From positions 19,519 through 83,518 of the forward strand of contig DATLNB010000011.1 of the NCBI GenBank assembly GCA_035536995.1: a DNA stretch of 64,000 bases, written 5' to 3'. The notes under the pieces are model-generated. The model ran no database searches and was not told where the DNA came from. It saw only the letters and a program-made list of their open reading frames with translations. Of this stretch, positions 26,818-35,620 are shown in pieces. A program made the position numbers and the translations under genes. This DNA comes from AV80 sp035536995. GTDB taxonomy: Bacteria; Verrucomicrobiota; Verrucomicrobiia; Chthoniobacterales; UBA10450. Position 1 is the first letter of the stretch. Each line of letters opens with the position of its first letter.

Positions 26818-27891
26818 TTATTTCCGGAGATGAATGTTCCCCGCCGAAGCCCGGAGCATGACCACCGGTCCGCCGCCGTTGATGGCGCCTTTTAAACGGT
26901 CCTCGTCCTGGTTGCCCGGCAGACTAAACTCGCTTCGCAATCTGCCCGCACTGCAGGCTGCATCGATGTTAACGGCAACCGACTCCGGCAAACGCAGCTC
27001 AACGTTCCCGGCTTCCGCAATCAATTTCGAATCGCTCCGAGGTTGCTTAGATATGTAGACGGCCACCGAGCCGCCAGCCGCTTTCGCGTCGATCCCGTCG
27101 GTTGCTTCTGTGATGGCGATGCTTCCGCCGTTCGCCCGCGCCATGACTTTTCCGTTCGTCCGTCCCGCGGCCACCGAACCGCCGTTACTGACCGCGTCGA
27201 GATCACCTCCGACATCGCCAAGGCTGACGCTGCCCCCATCAGTCCGGGCAGTGACAGGGCCTGAGACGTCGCCCAGGCGCAGGCTGCCCCCGAGCATTCG
27301 CGCCTTCACCCAGCCATCGATGTTTCCGATCTTCGCGCTTCCGCAACTGCGCAGATCGAGATTGAACTTGTGCGGCATCGCGATCCGGAAATCGAGGCGC
27401 ACCTTATTGCGTTCGCGACTGTTGCGGTCGCCGGCGAATCGCACGGTCACCTTCACCCCGTCGCCCTCCTTCGCCATCTCAACCGTGAGCTTTTGGCGAA
27501 GCTCGTTCAGCTCCTGTTCCGTCGAGACTTTGAACTCGCGATCGAGCTCGACCCGGATCGTGTCCGAATCGCTGGTCGTGATATCGACGTTGGCAAGGTC
27601 GCTGTCGAAATTCAGGGTCCCGCCCGCTTTCACCGCGAATGACTCCGCGATTTGGTCGCGCGTCCCGGAGACGGCGTGAGCTGAGGTTATCGCGAATGCG
27701 AAGACAATCGCAGCCAACAGCACTGCACCTCGTTCCCAAACTCTGTTTGGGAACGCACTTGGCTTCGAAACTCTGTTTGGGAGCGCAGGCAACAGAGTTG
27801 CCGGGACAATGTCATTCCCAAACAGAGTTTGGGAACGAGGATCTAAACGACGATTCGATCGCGCATTATTAGCTGTGGTTCTTGTTTTCAT
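26818..27891 (-). CDS. DUF4097-type secreted repeat protein, copy a (repeat inserted in signal peptide region)
   Basis: 357 residues from the ATG at 27891. After the signal region the protein is a chain of short Gly-rich repeats (GGSLRLGDVSG, DGGSVSLGDVGG, NGGSVAAGRTNG, NGGSIAITEATDG), as expected of the DUF4097 right-handed beta-helix fold also found in LiaG of the Bacillus lia envelope-stress operon. The C-terminus INGGGPVVMLRASAGNIHLRK matches that of DUF4097-b. The basic start MKTRTTANNARSNRR and the hydrophobic core AVLLAAIVFAFAITSAHA are separated by about 38 residues encoded by a 113-bp genomic palindrome (SQTLFGN, PATLLP, FPNRVWERG). The gene precedes ADOP6 and heads the second permease block. 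Confidence 0.82.
   Translation of the reverse strand: MKTRTTANNARSNRRLDPRSQTLFGNDIVPATLLPALPNRVSKPSAFPNRVWERGAVLLAAIVFAFAITSAHAVSGTRDQIAESFAVKAGGTLNFDSDLANVDITTSDSDTIRVELDREFKVSTEQELNELRQKLTVEMAKEGDGVKVTVRFAGDRNSRERNKVRLDFRIAMPHKFNLDLRSCGSAKIGNIDGWVKARMLGGSLRLGDVSGPVTARTDGGSVSLGDVGGDLDAVSNGGSVAAGRTNGKVMARANGGSIAITEATDGIDAKAAGGSVAVYISKQPRSDSKLIAEAGNVELRLPESVAVNIDAACSAGRLRSEFSLPGNQDEDRLKGAINGGGPVVMLRASAGNIHLRK
27728..27840 (-). repeat. 113-bp nested palindrome, copy 3, inside a coding region
   Basis: Opposite orientation to the copies at 19178, 21766, 30586 and 53897. It lies between the codons for the basic start and those for the hydrophobic core of the DUF4097-a signal peptide, and is read through without a stop. 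Confidence 0.92.
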
Positions 27892-27940
27892 TGTCTGATC
27901 ACTGATCACCAGATGTGTCGTCGTCATTTGTCAGTTTCCC

Positions 27941-28050
27941 CACGCTCCCAAACTCTGTTTGGGAACGGACTTGTCTTCGAAACTCTGTTTCGCAGCGGGC
28001 AACAGAGTTGCCGGGACACTGGCGTTCCCAAACAGGAGTTGGGAACGAGG
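27941..28050 (-). repeat. Nested palindrome, copy 4 (about 110 bp)
   Basis: Same orientation as the copy at 27728, only about 100 bp from it. It is slightly decayed: the left end is CGCTCCCAAACTCTG and the right end has AACAGGAGTTGGG with the pairing lost. It lies between the start of DUF4097-a and the end of ADOP7, the boundary of the two permease blocks. A decayed GACACAGACACCCTAC word follows at 28079-28094. Confidence 0.88.
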
Positions 28051-28112
28051 GCGGGATACCACCGTGGGCCGAGCATGTGACACAGACACCCTACGATCTA
28101 CCGCTCGCGTGC

Positions 28113-30527
28113 TCATTCTGTCCTCAACGCCTGCATTGGATCGATCCGGGTGGCTCGCATCGCGGGAACGAAAGATGCCAGCGCCGCAACGGCGCAGATG
28201 AAAAGCGCGACGGCGGTGTAGAGCCATGGGTCGCGCGGACTGACCTCGAAGAGTAATCGCTGCATCAGACGCGTAACCGCGAAGGAGAGCCCGAGCCCCA
28301 CGACAAGACCGACGAGGGAGAGCCGCAATCCTTCTTTCATGACAAGGGCGATGACGTCTCGAGCCGCGGCGCCGAGCGCGAACCGAATCCCGAACTCGTT
28401 CGTTCGTTGCGCAACGCCGTAAGCGATGACGCTGTAGATTCCCATCCCGGCGAGGGCGAGCGCGAGCCCGGCGAAGCCGCCAAGCAGATACATCGAGAGC
28501 CGGCGCTCGGCGGAAGCGTTGGAAAGAACTTCCGTGTACGATTGGACCTGGTCGATCGGGAGCCCGGGATCTAGGGAATGAACCGCCGAGATCAGCTCGG
28601 TTCGCAGACTCGTTGCCGGCCGCGAACTCCGAACAACGACGCTGAGGAACGCGCCATCGATTTGGGCAGCCGGGTAATACATTTCCATCCCTGGCGGCAA
28701 CGAGAGGTTTTCGGCCCGGACATCGCCGGCCACCCCCACCACTTCCCTGGGAATCGACGCGATGCCGGTAATGAGCCGGCGCCCGATTGGGTTTTCACCC
28801 GGGAAGAGTTTCTTCGCCATGGTTTCATTGATGATCACGACGAGCGGCGAGTTCGGACGATCCTGCCAGGTGAAATCGCGTCCCTGTTTGAGTGGGATCC
28901 CAAGGGTGTCGAAGAACCCGGGCGAAATCGTCGAGCGCACGGCAAGGGTGCGATCGCTAACCGGCGGGAGCGGCTGCCCTTCCACCGCCGCGGGGGAACG
29001 AGTGTTCCCGTTGTCGGCCGCCGGGAGGTTGGAGGCGGCAGCCGCATGAGTAATTCCAGGAAGCGTTTTGATTTTTTCGAGCGCATTCTGGAAGAACAAC
29101 CCCTGGCGTTCTTCATTCGGATAGGAAGCGGGCGGCAACCCAACGAAGAACGTCGTCACTCCCTGGGCGCGGAAGCCGGGATCGACATTTTGCAGACGGC
29201 GAAAGCTGTCGACCAGCAGGACCGCGCCGACCACCAGGACGAGGGAGAGCGCAACTTCAGCCACGAGCAATCCGGCCCGGAGGCGTCCAGCCTGCCGTCC
29301 CGTGCTGCCACGCGAAGAATCTTTCAGCGAATCAATCGGATCGCTCCGCGAAGCGTGCAGCGCAGGGACGAGCCCAAGAACAATCCCGGTAATGAGCGAA
29401 AGTCCGATCGCAAATAACAGGACATTGACGTCGAGAGCGATCTCGCGGCTCCGGGGCAGGAAGTCTTCGACCGCCTTCTTCAGAATATCCAGACCCCAGA
29501 TCGAGAGAAGAACGCCCAACACGCCCGCGATCCCCGCCGTCAACACGCTCTCGGCCAGGAACTGGAAGACGATGCGCGCCCGGGTCGCGCCGAGCGCGGT
29601 CCGAATCGCGATTTCTTTCCGGCGTCCGATAAACCGGGCCAGCAAAAGATTGGCGACGTTGGCGCAGCCGACGAGCAATACACAACCAACCGCCGCGAAC
29701 AAAGTGAGCAACATCGGCCGCTGCCGGCCGACGAGATCTTCATGCAACGAGACCACGCTCATGCCAGCTTTGGCGTCCACCTTGTCGGGCTGCGCGGTCT
29801 GGTAACGGCGATCCACTACCCGCATTTGTTCTTCCGCGTGCTCCCGTTTCACCCCGGGTTTCATCCGGGCGAGAATGGTCAGGTAACCGGTGCCGCGCTC
29901 GATGATGTCCGGCGGCAAGCCTTCCTGTTCAAAGACACGCGGCGCGAAGACGTGAGTCTGAATGAAGGGAAACTTCAGGCTCGGGGGCATCACTCCAATC
30001 ACGGTGAACGGCACTCCGTTGAGCGTGATTGATTGCCCGAGAATGTTTTGGTCTCCGCCGAATCGTTTTTGCCAGAAGGTATGCGTCAGGACCGCGACGT
30101 TGGCGCCGCCCGGCTTGTCTTCTTCAGGGGTAAAGACGCGGCCGAAGAGCGGCTGGACGCCGAGAGCGCGGAAGAAGTTCTCCGTGACCCGGACGGCGTT
30201 CAGGTTTTCCGGATCACCCCGGCCGGTCAGGGTGAAACCAGTGAAGGACTGCGCGGAAAACTCGATGAAGCTCTGTTGCTGATCGCGCCAGGCTTGATAG
30301 CGCGGCCAGGAAACGTTCGCTCGGTCGAGGCCGCGCTCGGGGAAGGAACCCCAGACGCGGACAAGTTGCTGCGGCTCGGGGTAGGAAAGAGGCCGGAAAA
30401 ACAGGGTGTTGATGGCCGAGAACAAAACCGTGTTTGCACCAATCCCGAGGGCAAGCGCGACGACAGCTATAATGGTGAAGCCCGGTTGGCGGAGGAGCTG
30501 GCGGAAGGCGTAGCGGAGTTCTTTCAT
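28113..30527 (-). CDS. ADOP-family duplicated permease 7
   Basis: 804 residues. TM1 has GANTVLFSAINTLFFRP. In the second half, GLPPASYPNEERQ and TRSPAAVEGQPLPPVSDR closely parallel ADOP8 (GLPPGQYPDPAAK; SRSPYARVDGNPVPVNQR), which marks the two as close relatives. The C-terminal core is RTNEFGIRFALGAAARDVIALV and the tail VPAMRATRIDPMQALRTE, with Met in place of the usual Arg. It is the last gene of the first block. Between its start and ADOP8 lie a palindrome and a relic of another ADOP 3' end. Confidence 0.88.
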   Translation of the reverse strand: MKELRYAFRQLLRQPGFTIIAVVALALGIGANTVLFSAINTLFFRPLSYPEPQQLVRVWGSFPERGLDRANVSWPRYQAWRDQQQSFIEFSAQSFTGFTLTGRGDPENLNAVRVTENFFRALGVQPLFGRVFTPEEDKPGGANVAVLTHTFWQKRFGGDQNILGQSITLNGVPFTVIGVMPPSLKFPFIQTHVFAPRVFEQEGLPPDIIERGTGYLTILARMKPGVKREHAEEQMRVVDRRYQTAQPDKVDAKAGMSVVSLHEDLVGRQRPMLLTLFAAVGCVLLVGCANVANLLLARFIGRRKEIAIRTALGATRARIVFQFLAESVLTAGIAGVLGVLLSIWGLDILKKAVEDFLPRSREIALDVNVLLFAIGLSLITGIVLGLVPALHASRSDPIDSLKDSSRGSTGRQAGRLRAGLLVAEVALSLVLVVGAVLLVDSFRRLQNVDPGFRAQGVTTFFVGLPPASYPNEERQGLFFQNALEKIKTLPGITHAAAASNLPAADNGNTRSPAAVEGQPLPPVSDRTLAVRSTISPGFFDTLGIPLKQGRDFTWQDRPNSPLVVIINETMAKKLFPGENPIGRRLITGIASIPREVVGVAGDVRAENLSLPPGMEMYYPAAQIDGAFLSVVVRSSRPATSLRTELISAVHSLDPGLPIDQVQSYTEVLSNASAERRLSMYLLGGFAGLALALAGMGIYSVIAYGVAQRTNEFGIRFALGAAARDVIALVMKEGLRLSLVGLVVGLGLSFAVTRLMQRLLFEVSPRDPWLYTAVALFICAVAALASFVPAMRATRIDPMQALRTE

Positions 30528-30561
30528 AGATCAGAGGTCGGAGATCGGGGTCCGGTGAATT

Positions 30562-30580
30562 TCATTCCGTGCGGAAGGCT
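30562..30580 (-). pseudogene. Relic of an ADOP gene 3' end (A-F-R-T-E-stop)
   Basis: On the minus strand this scrap reads GCC TTC CGC ACG GAA TGA, the ALRTE-stop ending of the array genes. The plus-strand string from 30561 (TTCATTCCGTGCGGAAGGCTT) matches the end of ADOP4 from 19319 (TTCATTCGGTGCGCAACGCTT) at 18 of 21 positions. It is cut off by the palindrome starting at 30586. ADOP8's own stop follows at 30723, so this is an extra, eroded end. Confidence 0.6.
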
Positions 30581-30585
30581 TTTTT

Positions 30586-30698
30586 CCTCGTTCCCAAACT
30601 CTGTTTGGGAATGCGATTGTCCCGGCAACTCCGTTGCCCGGTCGCCGAAACAAAGTTTCGAAGACAAGTGCGTTCCCAAACAGAGTTTGGGAACGAGG
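30586..30698 (+). repeat. 113-bp nested palindrome, copy 5
   Basis: Same orientation as the copies at 19178 and 21766. It lies directly against the ADOP 3'-end relic (30562-30580) and between ADOP7 and ADOP8. Confidence 0.92.
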
Positions 30699-30722
30699 AC
30701 AGTCGGTAGCAAAGTGGTCATG

Positions 30723-33146
30723 TTATTCAGTGCGTAAGGCTTCGATTGGGTTCACCAGAGTCGCGCGGCGCGCGGGAATGAGGCAGGCGAGCAAGGCGAC
30801 GACTGCGAGGGTCAAAGAGGTCGCCCCGAGCAGCGTCGGGTTCGTGGAAGAAACCTGGTAGAGCTGGGTGGTGAGATAACGCCCGAGAGCAATCGAGGCC
30901 GCCAGGCCGAGGACGAGACCGATGACGACGGGCGTCATTCCCTGGCGGACGACGAGCCGCAAAACGTCCGCGGTCTGCGCGCCGAGCGCCATCCGGACGC
31001 CGATCTCGCCGGTCCGCTGTTCGACGGTGTAAGCTACGGCGCCATAGATCCCGACCATTGCCAGGACGAGCGCAATTCCGGCAAAGACACCGAGCAGGGT
31101 CATTGTCAGCCGGCGCTGGCCTAACGATTCGTCAATAACCTGGCTCATCGTTTGCGGCTGAATGATCGGCAGGGCCGGATCGACTTTCGCCAGGGCGCTC
31201 CGCACCGTGCTGGTCGCCGCTTCCGGCTTGAAAGCCGTCTTGGCCGTTACCGCCATGAACTGATTCGAGCGTTGAGACCAGGGGCGGTAAAATTCGATCT
31301 CGTTCGCCCGCTCGAGACTAATCGACCGCACATCGCCCACGATCCCGATCACTTCAGCGGGCAGCCCGGTGTTGTTGTCGGTCCCGAAGAAGATTTGTTT
31401 CCCGATTGGGTCTTCGCCGCCCGGATACAACTTCTGGGCGGTCGATTTGCTCAGAATAACGACGTTTGGTTTGTCGAATGCATCGCGTTCGTCAAAGTCG
31501 CGGCCGGCCATCAGTGGGATGCCGAAAGTCTTCATGAATCCGGCCGAGACGCTGCGGGTGAGCCCCAGAGGGCGCTGGTTCACGGGCACCGGATTTCCGT
31601 CCACTCGCGCGTAGGGCGAACGCGATTGACCTCCGCCAAGCGGCACGCCGTCGCCCGCCGCGGCGGATTCGATCCCGGGAGAATTTTTCAATTCCGCGAG
31701 AAGCCGATCGACAAAAAGAGCCTTGGCCGCGGGATCGGGATACTGGCCGGGCGGCAACCCGACGAAGCCGACCCAGAGACGTTCCGAGTTGAAGCCGGAG
31801 GGCTGCTTGCTCAGGCGGACGAAGCTGGCGATGAGCAAGGAGGCGCCGGCCAGCAACACGACCGACAGGCCAACCTGCGCAGCGACGAGGCCGCGGCGGA
31901 AGCGCTGTTGCCCGAGCGAGCCGGTCATGGCGCGGCCGCCATCCTTCAAACCATCCACAAGGTCGGCGCGCGAGCTTTGCCAGGCCGGATACATCCCCAT
32001 GGCCAGGCCAGTGAGGAGCGACAGCCCCAGGGTGAAGAGCAGGACCGGGGCGTTCATGGCTATGCCGCTCTCGAGCGGAAGATTTTCGCCCGCGAGCTTT
32101 GGAATCATCGAGATGACCCAGAGGGCGAGGCACGTGCCGACGATTCCCGCGATAATACTGACCAGCAGACTCTCGAAAACGAACAGGCGCACCACGCCAG
32201 AGCGCGACGCTCCCAGCGCCATTCGCAGGGCGATCTCCCGCCGGCGGCCACTGAACCTGACGAGCAGCAGATTGGCGACGTTGCTGCATGCGATGAGCAG
32301 GACAAAGCTAACCGCCGCGAGGAGCGTGAAGAACGCCGGCCGCAAATTCCCCACCGCATTCTCTGCGGCAGAGATTACGACGGGCGACCAGCTGTTGTCC
32401 GCGGCTTCCGGTCGCGCCTGGCGATAACTGTTTTGCAACGTCTGCAAAGCGGGCCGGGCCTGGTCTGCCGTCACCCCGGGTTTCAGCCGCCCGACGACGC
32501 GCAGGAAACTCACGCCGCGCATCAGGCGTTCCTGGGTCAGCCCTGGCAATTGAAATGGTTTCACCGTGAAGACGTCAGCATTCCGGCCGAACCAAGCGAC
32601 CGGCAGATTCGGCAGCACGCCAATGATCGTAGTCGGGACGCCGTTTAGAGTGAGGGCCTGGCCAATTGCCTGCGGATCGGAGTTCAAATGTTTGCGCCAG
32701 AAATTCTGAGTCACTAGCGCGACGTCCGCTTTCATTTCTTCCTCGGGCAAAAACGTGCGGCCGAGAATTGGCCGGATGCCGAGGGTGTCGAAATAGTTGG
32801 CGGTCGTGTTGGCGCCGCCGAGCTGCACCGGATCGCCTTTTCCGGTCATGATGAACCCTGTCCCGGTGTCGGCCGCGAAGCTGCTGAAAACGGTTTGTCC
32901 GTCACGGAAATGCCAGTAGCGCGGGACTGACATGGGGAGCTCCGAAAGATTCCGCTCTTTCGCTTCGGCCTGAAGGATCACGAGCTGGTCCGGGTCCTTG
33001 AACGGCAGCCCTTTCAGGAAGAGGTCGTTAATCAAACTGAAGATCGCGGTGTTCATGCCGATTCCGAGCGCGAGCGTCAGCACGGCGAGGAAGGTGAACG
33101 CGGGAGACTTCAGGAGTTGGCGGATAGCGAAGCGCAGGTCGATCAT
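30723..33146 (-). CDS. ADOP-family duplicated permease 8
   Basis: 807 residues. The first outer domain contains FSSFAADTGTGFIMTGKGDPVQLGG and an unusual TIIGVLPNLPVAWFGRNADVF where most copies have a GVMPxGF motif. The core motif is ACSNVANLLLVRFSGRRRE (Ser replacing Ala). The second half resembles ADOP7 over its length. The tail is IPARRATLVNPIEALRTE. The gap to ADOP9 upstream is 28 bp. The leader upstream of the start contains the CTCTGACTT word shared with other copies. Confidence 0.88.
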   Translation of the reverse strand: MIDLRFAIRQLLKSPAFTFLAVLTLALGIGMNTAIFSLINDLFLKGLPFKDPDQLVILQAEAKERNLSELPMSVPRYWHFRDGQTVFSSFAADTGTGFIMTGKGDPVQLGGANTTANYFDTLGIRPILGRTFLPEEEMKADVALVTQNFWRKHLNSDPQAIGQALTLNGVPTTIIGVLPNLPVAWFGRNADVFTVKPFQLPGLTQERLMRGVSFLRVVGRLKPGVTADQARPALQTLQNSYRQARPEAADNSWSPVVISAAENAVGNLRPAFFTLLAAVSFVLLIACSNVANLLLVRFSGRRREIALRMALGASRSGVVRLFVFESLLVSIIAGIVGTCLALWVISMIPKLAGENLPLESGIAMNAPVLLFTLGLSLLTGLAMGMYPAWQSSRADLVDGLKDGGRAMTGSLGQQRFRRGLVAAQVGLSVVLLAGASLLIASFVRLSKQPSGFNSERLWVGFVGLPPGQYPDPAAKALFVDRLLAELKNSPGIESAAAGDGVPLGGGQSRSPYARVDGNPVPVNQRPLGLTRSVSAGFMKTFGIPLMAGRDFDERDAFDKPNVVILSKSTAQKLYPGGEDPIGKQIFFGTDNNTGLPAEVIGIVGDVRSISLERANEIEFYRPWSQRSNQFMAVTAKTAFKPEAATSTVRSALAKVDPALPIIQPQTMSQVIDESLGQRRLTMTLLGVFAGIALVLAMVGIYGAVAYTVEQRTGEIGVRMALGAQTADVLRLVVRQGMTPVVIGLVLGLAASIALGRYLTTQLYQVSSTNPTLLGATSLTLAVVALLACLIPARRATLVNPIEALRTE

Positions 33147-33174
33147 AAGTCAGAGGCCGGTTGGTTTGCTGTGT

Positions 33175-35598
33175 TCATTGGGCGCGGAGGGCTGCGATGA
33201 GCGGCGTTTGGGCGGCACGGCGGGCGGGGAGATAACTGGCGAGGAGCGCAACCAGGCCAAGGACTGCGATCACTACAGCGTAAGTCAGGGGGTCGCCCGG
33301 CATGGTTTGAAAAAGGAGACTGGTGAGCGCCCGGCTCAGGACGACGGCGAGCAGCAAACCTATCGTTAGGCCAGTGATGGCGAGGCGCGCGCCGTCCCAG
33401 ACGATCATTCCCAGGATGTCTTTCTCTTCCGCGCCGACCGCGAGACGGACCCCGATTTCCGAGGTTCGCTGGCTGACCGCGTAGGACATGACGCCGTAGA
33501 TGCCCACTGCGGCAAGAACGAGCGCCAGCCCGGCAAAGGCCATCAGGAGCCACGAGCTGAACCGGATCTGGGCGAGCGATTTCGCAACCCACTGCTCCAT
33601 CGTCCGCACGTCCGATACAGGCTGGTCCTTATCCTGGGCGCGGACCTGGGCTTCGATTGCCTGGGTCAGGCCAGAGGGATTGCCGCCGGCGCGAACGGTC
33701 AGCGTCATCAGGTTATAACTCAGCTGCGGGTGCGGCCAGTAGCTGTGCGGTTTGGCCGGCGTGGCGAGGTCGACGCCCCGCGCGTTCGCCACCACGCCGA
33801 TGATTTCGCTCGCCACGTTGGGCGAAGTCATATTGATCGTGACCCGCTTGCCAATCGGGTCCTGGTTTGGGAAAAACTGCTGCGCCAGTGCTTCGTTGAC
33901 GATGACGACGTCGCGTTTCTCCTGCATTTCCTGCTCGGTGAACACGCGCCCTCGAACCAGTGGAACCTTCAGAGTTCGAAAGAAGCCGTCGTCGCAAACC
34001 GTCACCGCCGTTGTCTTCTCCTGGCCTGGCGCCGTGGGCGGTTCGCCTTCGATGGTGAAACTGGTCGCGGCGCCGAGACTGGCCATGGGCAGGTAACTGA
34101 CGACCCCAACCGACTGAACCCCGGGCAATGCGGCAACTCGTGCTGTCAGCTCACGAAAGAAGCGGATTCGAGCGGGATCATCCGGATACTTGGCGCGCGG
34201 CAACTGCATCCGCATCGTCAGCACGTTCGTCGGATCAAATCCCGGATCGACCTGCCTCATCGAGGCAAAGCTGCGGAGCATCAGGCCGGCGCCGACAAGG
34301 AGCACGACCGCGAGCGCAATCTCGGCGATGACCAGAGCGTGCCGCATCCGGCGATGCCGCAGACCGCCGCCGATCTGGCGGCCGCCCTGGGCCAGGGCTT
34401 GTTGAACATCAGCGCGCGAGCCTTCCAGGGCTGAAGCGAGTCCGCAGGCGATCGCGGTGACGATTGAAATCGTGCCGGTAAACGCGAGCACCGGGTAACT
34501 CAGCGAAAGTCGTCCCAGCATCGTCAGGTCAATCGGGCTCAGGGCTTCGAGCAGGGCGAGACTCCACTGCGCCACGAGAAGACTAGCCAGACCGCCGAGG
34601 ACTCCCAGAAGCACGCTCTCAGTCAAAAGCTGTTTGACGAGCTGCCCGCGCGTCGCGCCGAGGGCACTGCGAACGGCCAGCTCGTGGCGCCGCGCCGCGC
34701 CGCGCGCGAGGAGCAGATTGGCCACGTTCGCGCAGGCTATCAAAAGAACGAACGCCACCGCGCCGGACAAGAGCATGAGGCCAGGCCGAATATCCCCCGA
34801 AAGCTCAGCGCGCAACGGAACCACTTTGATTCCCCACCCCGTATTAAACTGCGGCCGTTCCCCGATGACGCTGGCGGAGATCGCGTCCATCTCGTTACGC
34901 GCCGCTTCCATCGTAATCCCGGTCTTCAGCCGTCCGATCACGGTCAAGTAACGGCCGCGCGCCTCGCGCGCTTCGGGCCCGAGGATAAAAGGCCACCAGA
35001 AATCGACCGGTTTGTTCACGAGTGAACCGGCCTTCAAATACAAACGGACGCCGGGCGGCATCACGCCGACGACGGTCTGCGGCTTTCCGTTGAGCTGGAT
35101 ACTGCGACCGACAATCGATTCGTCACCGCCAAAACGGCGTTGCCACAGCTCGTAACTAAGAATGACCGCCGACGATTGCGGGTCGGCGCTTTCCTCGGCA
35201 GTAAAAGCGCGGCCACGAATCGGGCTGACGCCGATGACCGAGAAATAATCGGTGGTGACGTTCTGCGCGATGAGCTCCTCGGGAATTCCGCCATCAGTCA
35301 GGTTCGCGCGTGTTTCGGCATAGGCGGCGAGGTGCTCGAAGGTTGTCGCGCGCTCCTTCCACCGGATGAAGTTGGAAGGCCCCGCAACATTAGGGACGCC
35401 CGGGCGTTTCACGTTCGTTTCCCAGATGACAGCGATCCGGTCCGCGTCGCGGTACGGCAGCTTCTCCAGGAAAACGGCGTTAACGATGGTGAAGATCGCG
35501 CTGTTAACCCCGATGCCGAGGGCAAGGGTGAGTACCGCCACGAAGGTAAAGCCGGGCGATTTCAGGAGCTGACGAAAAGCAAAGCGGAGATCAGTCAT
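33175..35598 (-). CDS. ADOP-family duplicated permease 9, with unusual tail
   Basis: 807 residues. The N-terminus is typical (MTDLRFAFRQLLKSPGF). The first outer domain has a charged insertion (LKAGSLVNKPVDFWWPFILGPEAREARGR). The C-terminal core is RTSEIGVRLAVGAEEKDILGMIVWDG, where the neighbours have a basic RDVLRLVLGQG. The tail PARRAAQTPLIAALRAQ departs from the array consensus (RxxRVDPxxALRxE): the Val-Asp/Asn-Pro step is changed and the final Glu is Gln. Spacing is 28 bp to ADOP8 and 22 bp to ADOP10, so it is co-transcribed. The tail is a coupling-helix-like end, so its change may alter partner contact (inference). Confidence 0.87.
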   Translation of the reverse strand: MTDLRFAFRQLLKSPGFTFVAVLTLALGIGVNSAIFTIVNAVFLEKLPYRDADRIAVIWETNVKRPGVPNVAGPSNFIRWKERATTFEHLAAYAETRANLTDGGIPEELIAQNVTTDYFSVIGVSPIRGRAFTAEESADPQSSAVILSYELWQRRFGGDESIVGRSIQLNGKPQTVVGVMPPGVRLYLKAGSLVNKPVDFWWPFILGPEAREARGRYLTVIGRLKTGITMEAARNEMDAISASVIGERPQFNTGWGIKVVPLRAELSGDIRPGLMLLSGAVAFVLLIACANVANLLLARGAARRHELAVRSALGATRGQLVKQLLTESVLLGVLGGLASLLVAQWSLALLEALSPIDLTMLGRLSLSYPVLAFTGTISIVTAIACGLASALEGSRADVQQALAQGGRQIGGGLRHRRMRHALVIAEIALAVVLLVGAGLMLRSFASMRQVDPGFDPTNVLTMRMQLPRAKYPDDPARIRFFRELTARVAALPGVQSVGVVSYLPMASLGAATSFTIEGEPPTAPGQEKTTAVTVCDDGFFRTLKVPLVRGRVFTEQEMQEKRDVVIVNEALAQQFFPNQDPIGKRVTINMTSPNVASEIIGVVANARGVDLATPAKPHSYWPHPQLSYNLMTLTVRAGGNPSGLTQAIEAQVRAQDKDQPVSDVRTMEQWVAKSLAQIRFSSWLLMAFAGLALVLAAVGIYGVMSYAVSQRTSEIGVRLAVGAEEKDILGMIVWDGARLAITGLTIGLLLAVVLSRALTSLLFQTMPGDPLTYAVVIAVLGLVALLASYLPARRAAQTPLIAALRAQ

Positions 35599-35620
35599 TT
35601 CGATTTTCGATCGGCAGAAC

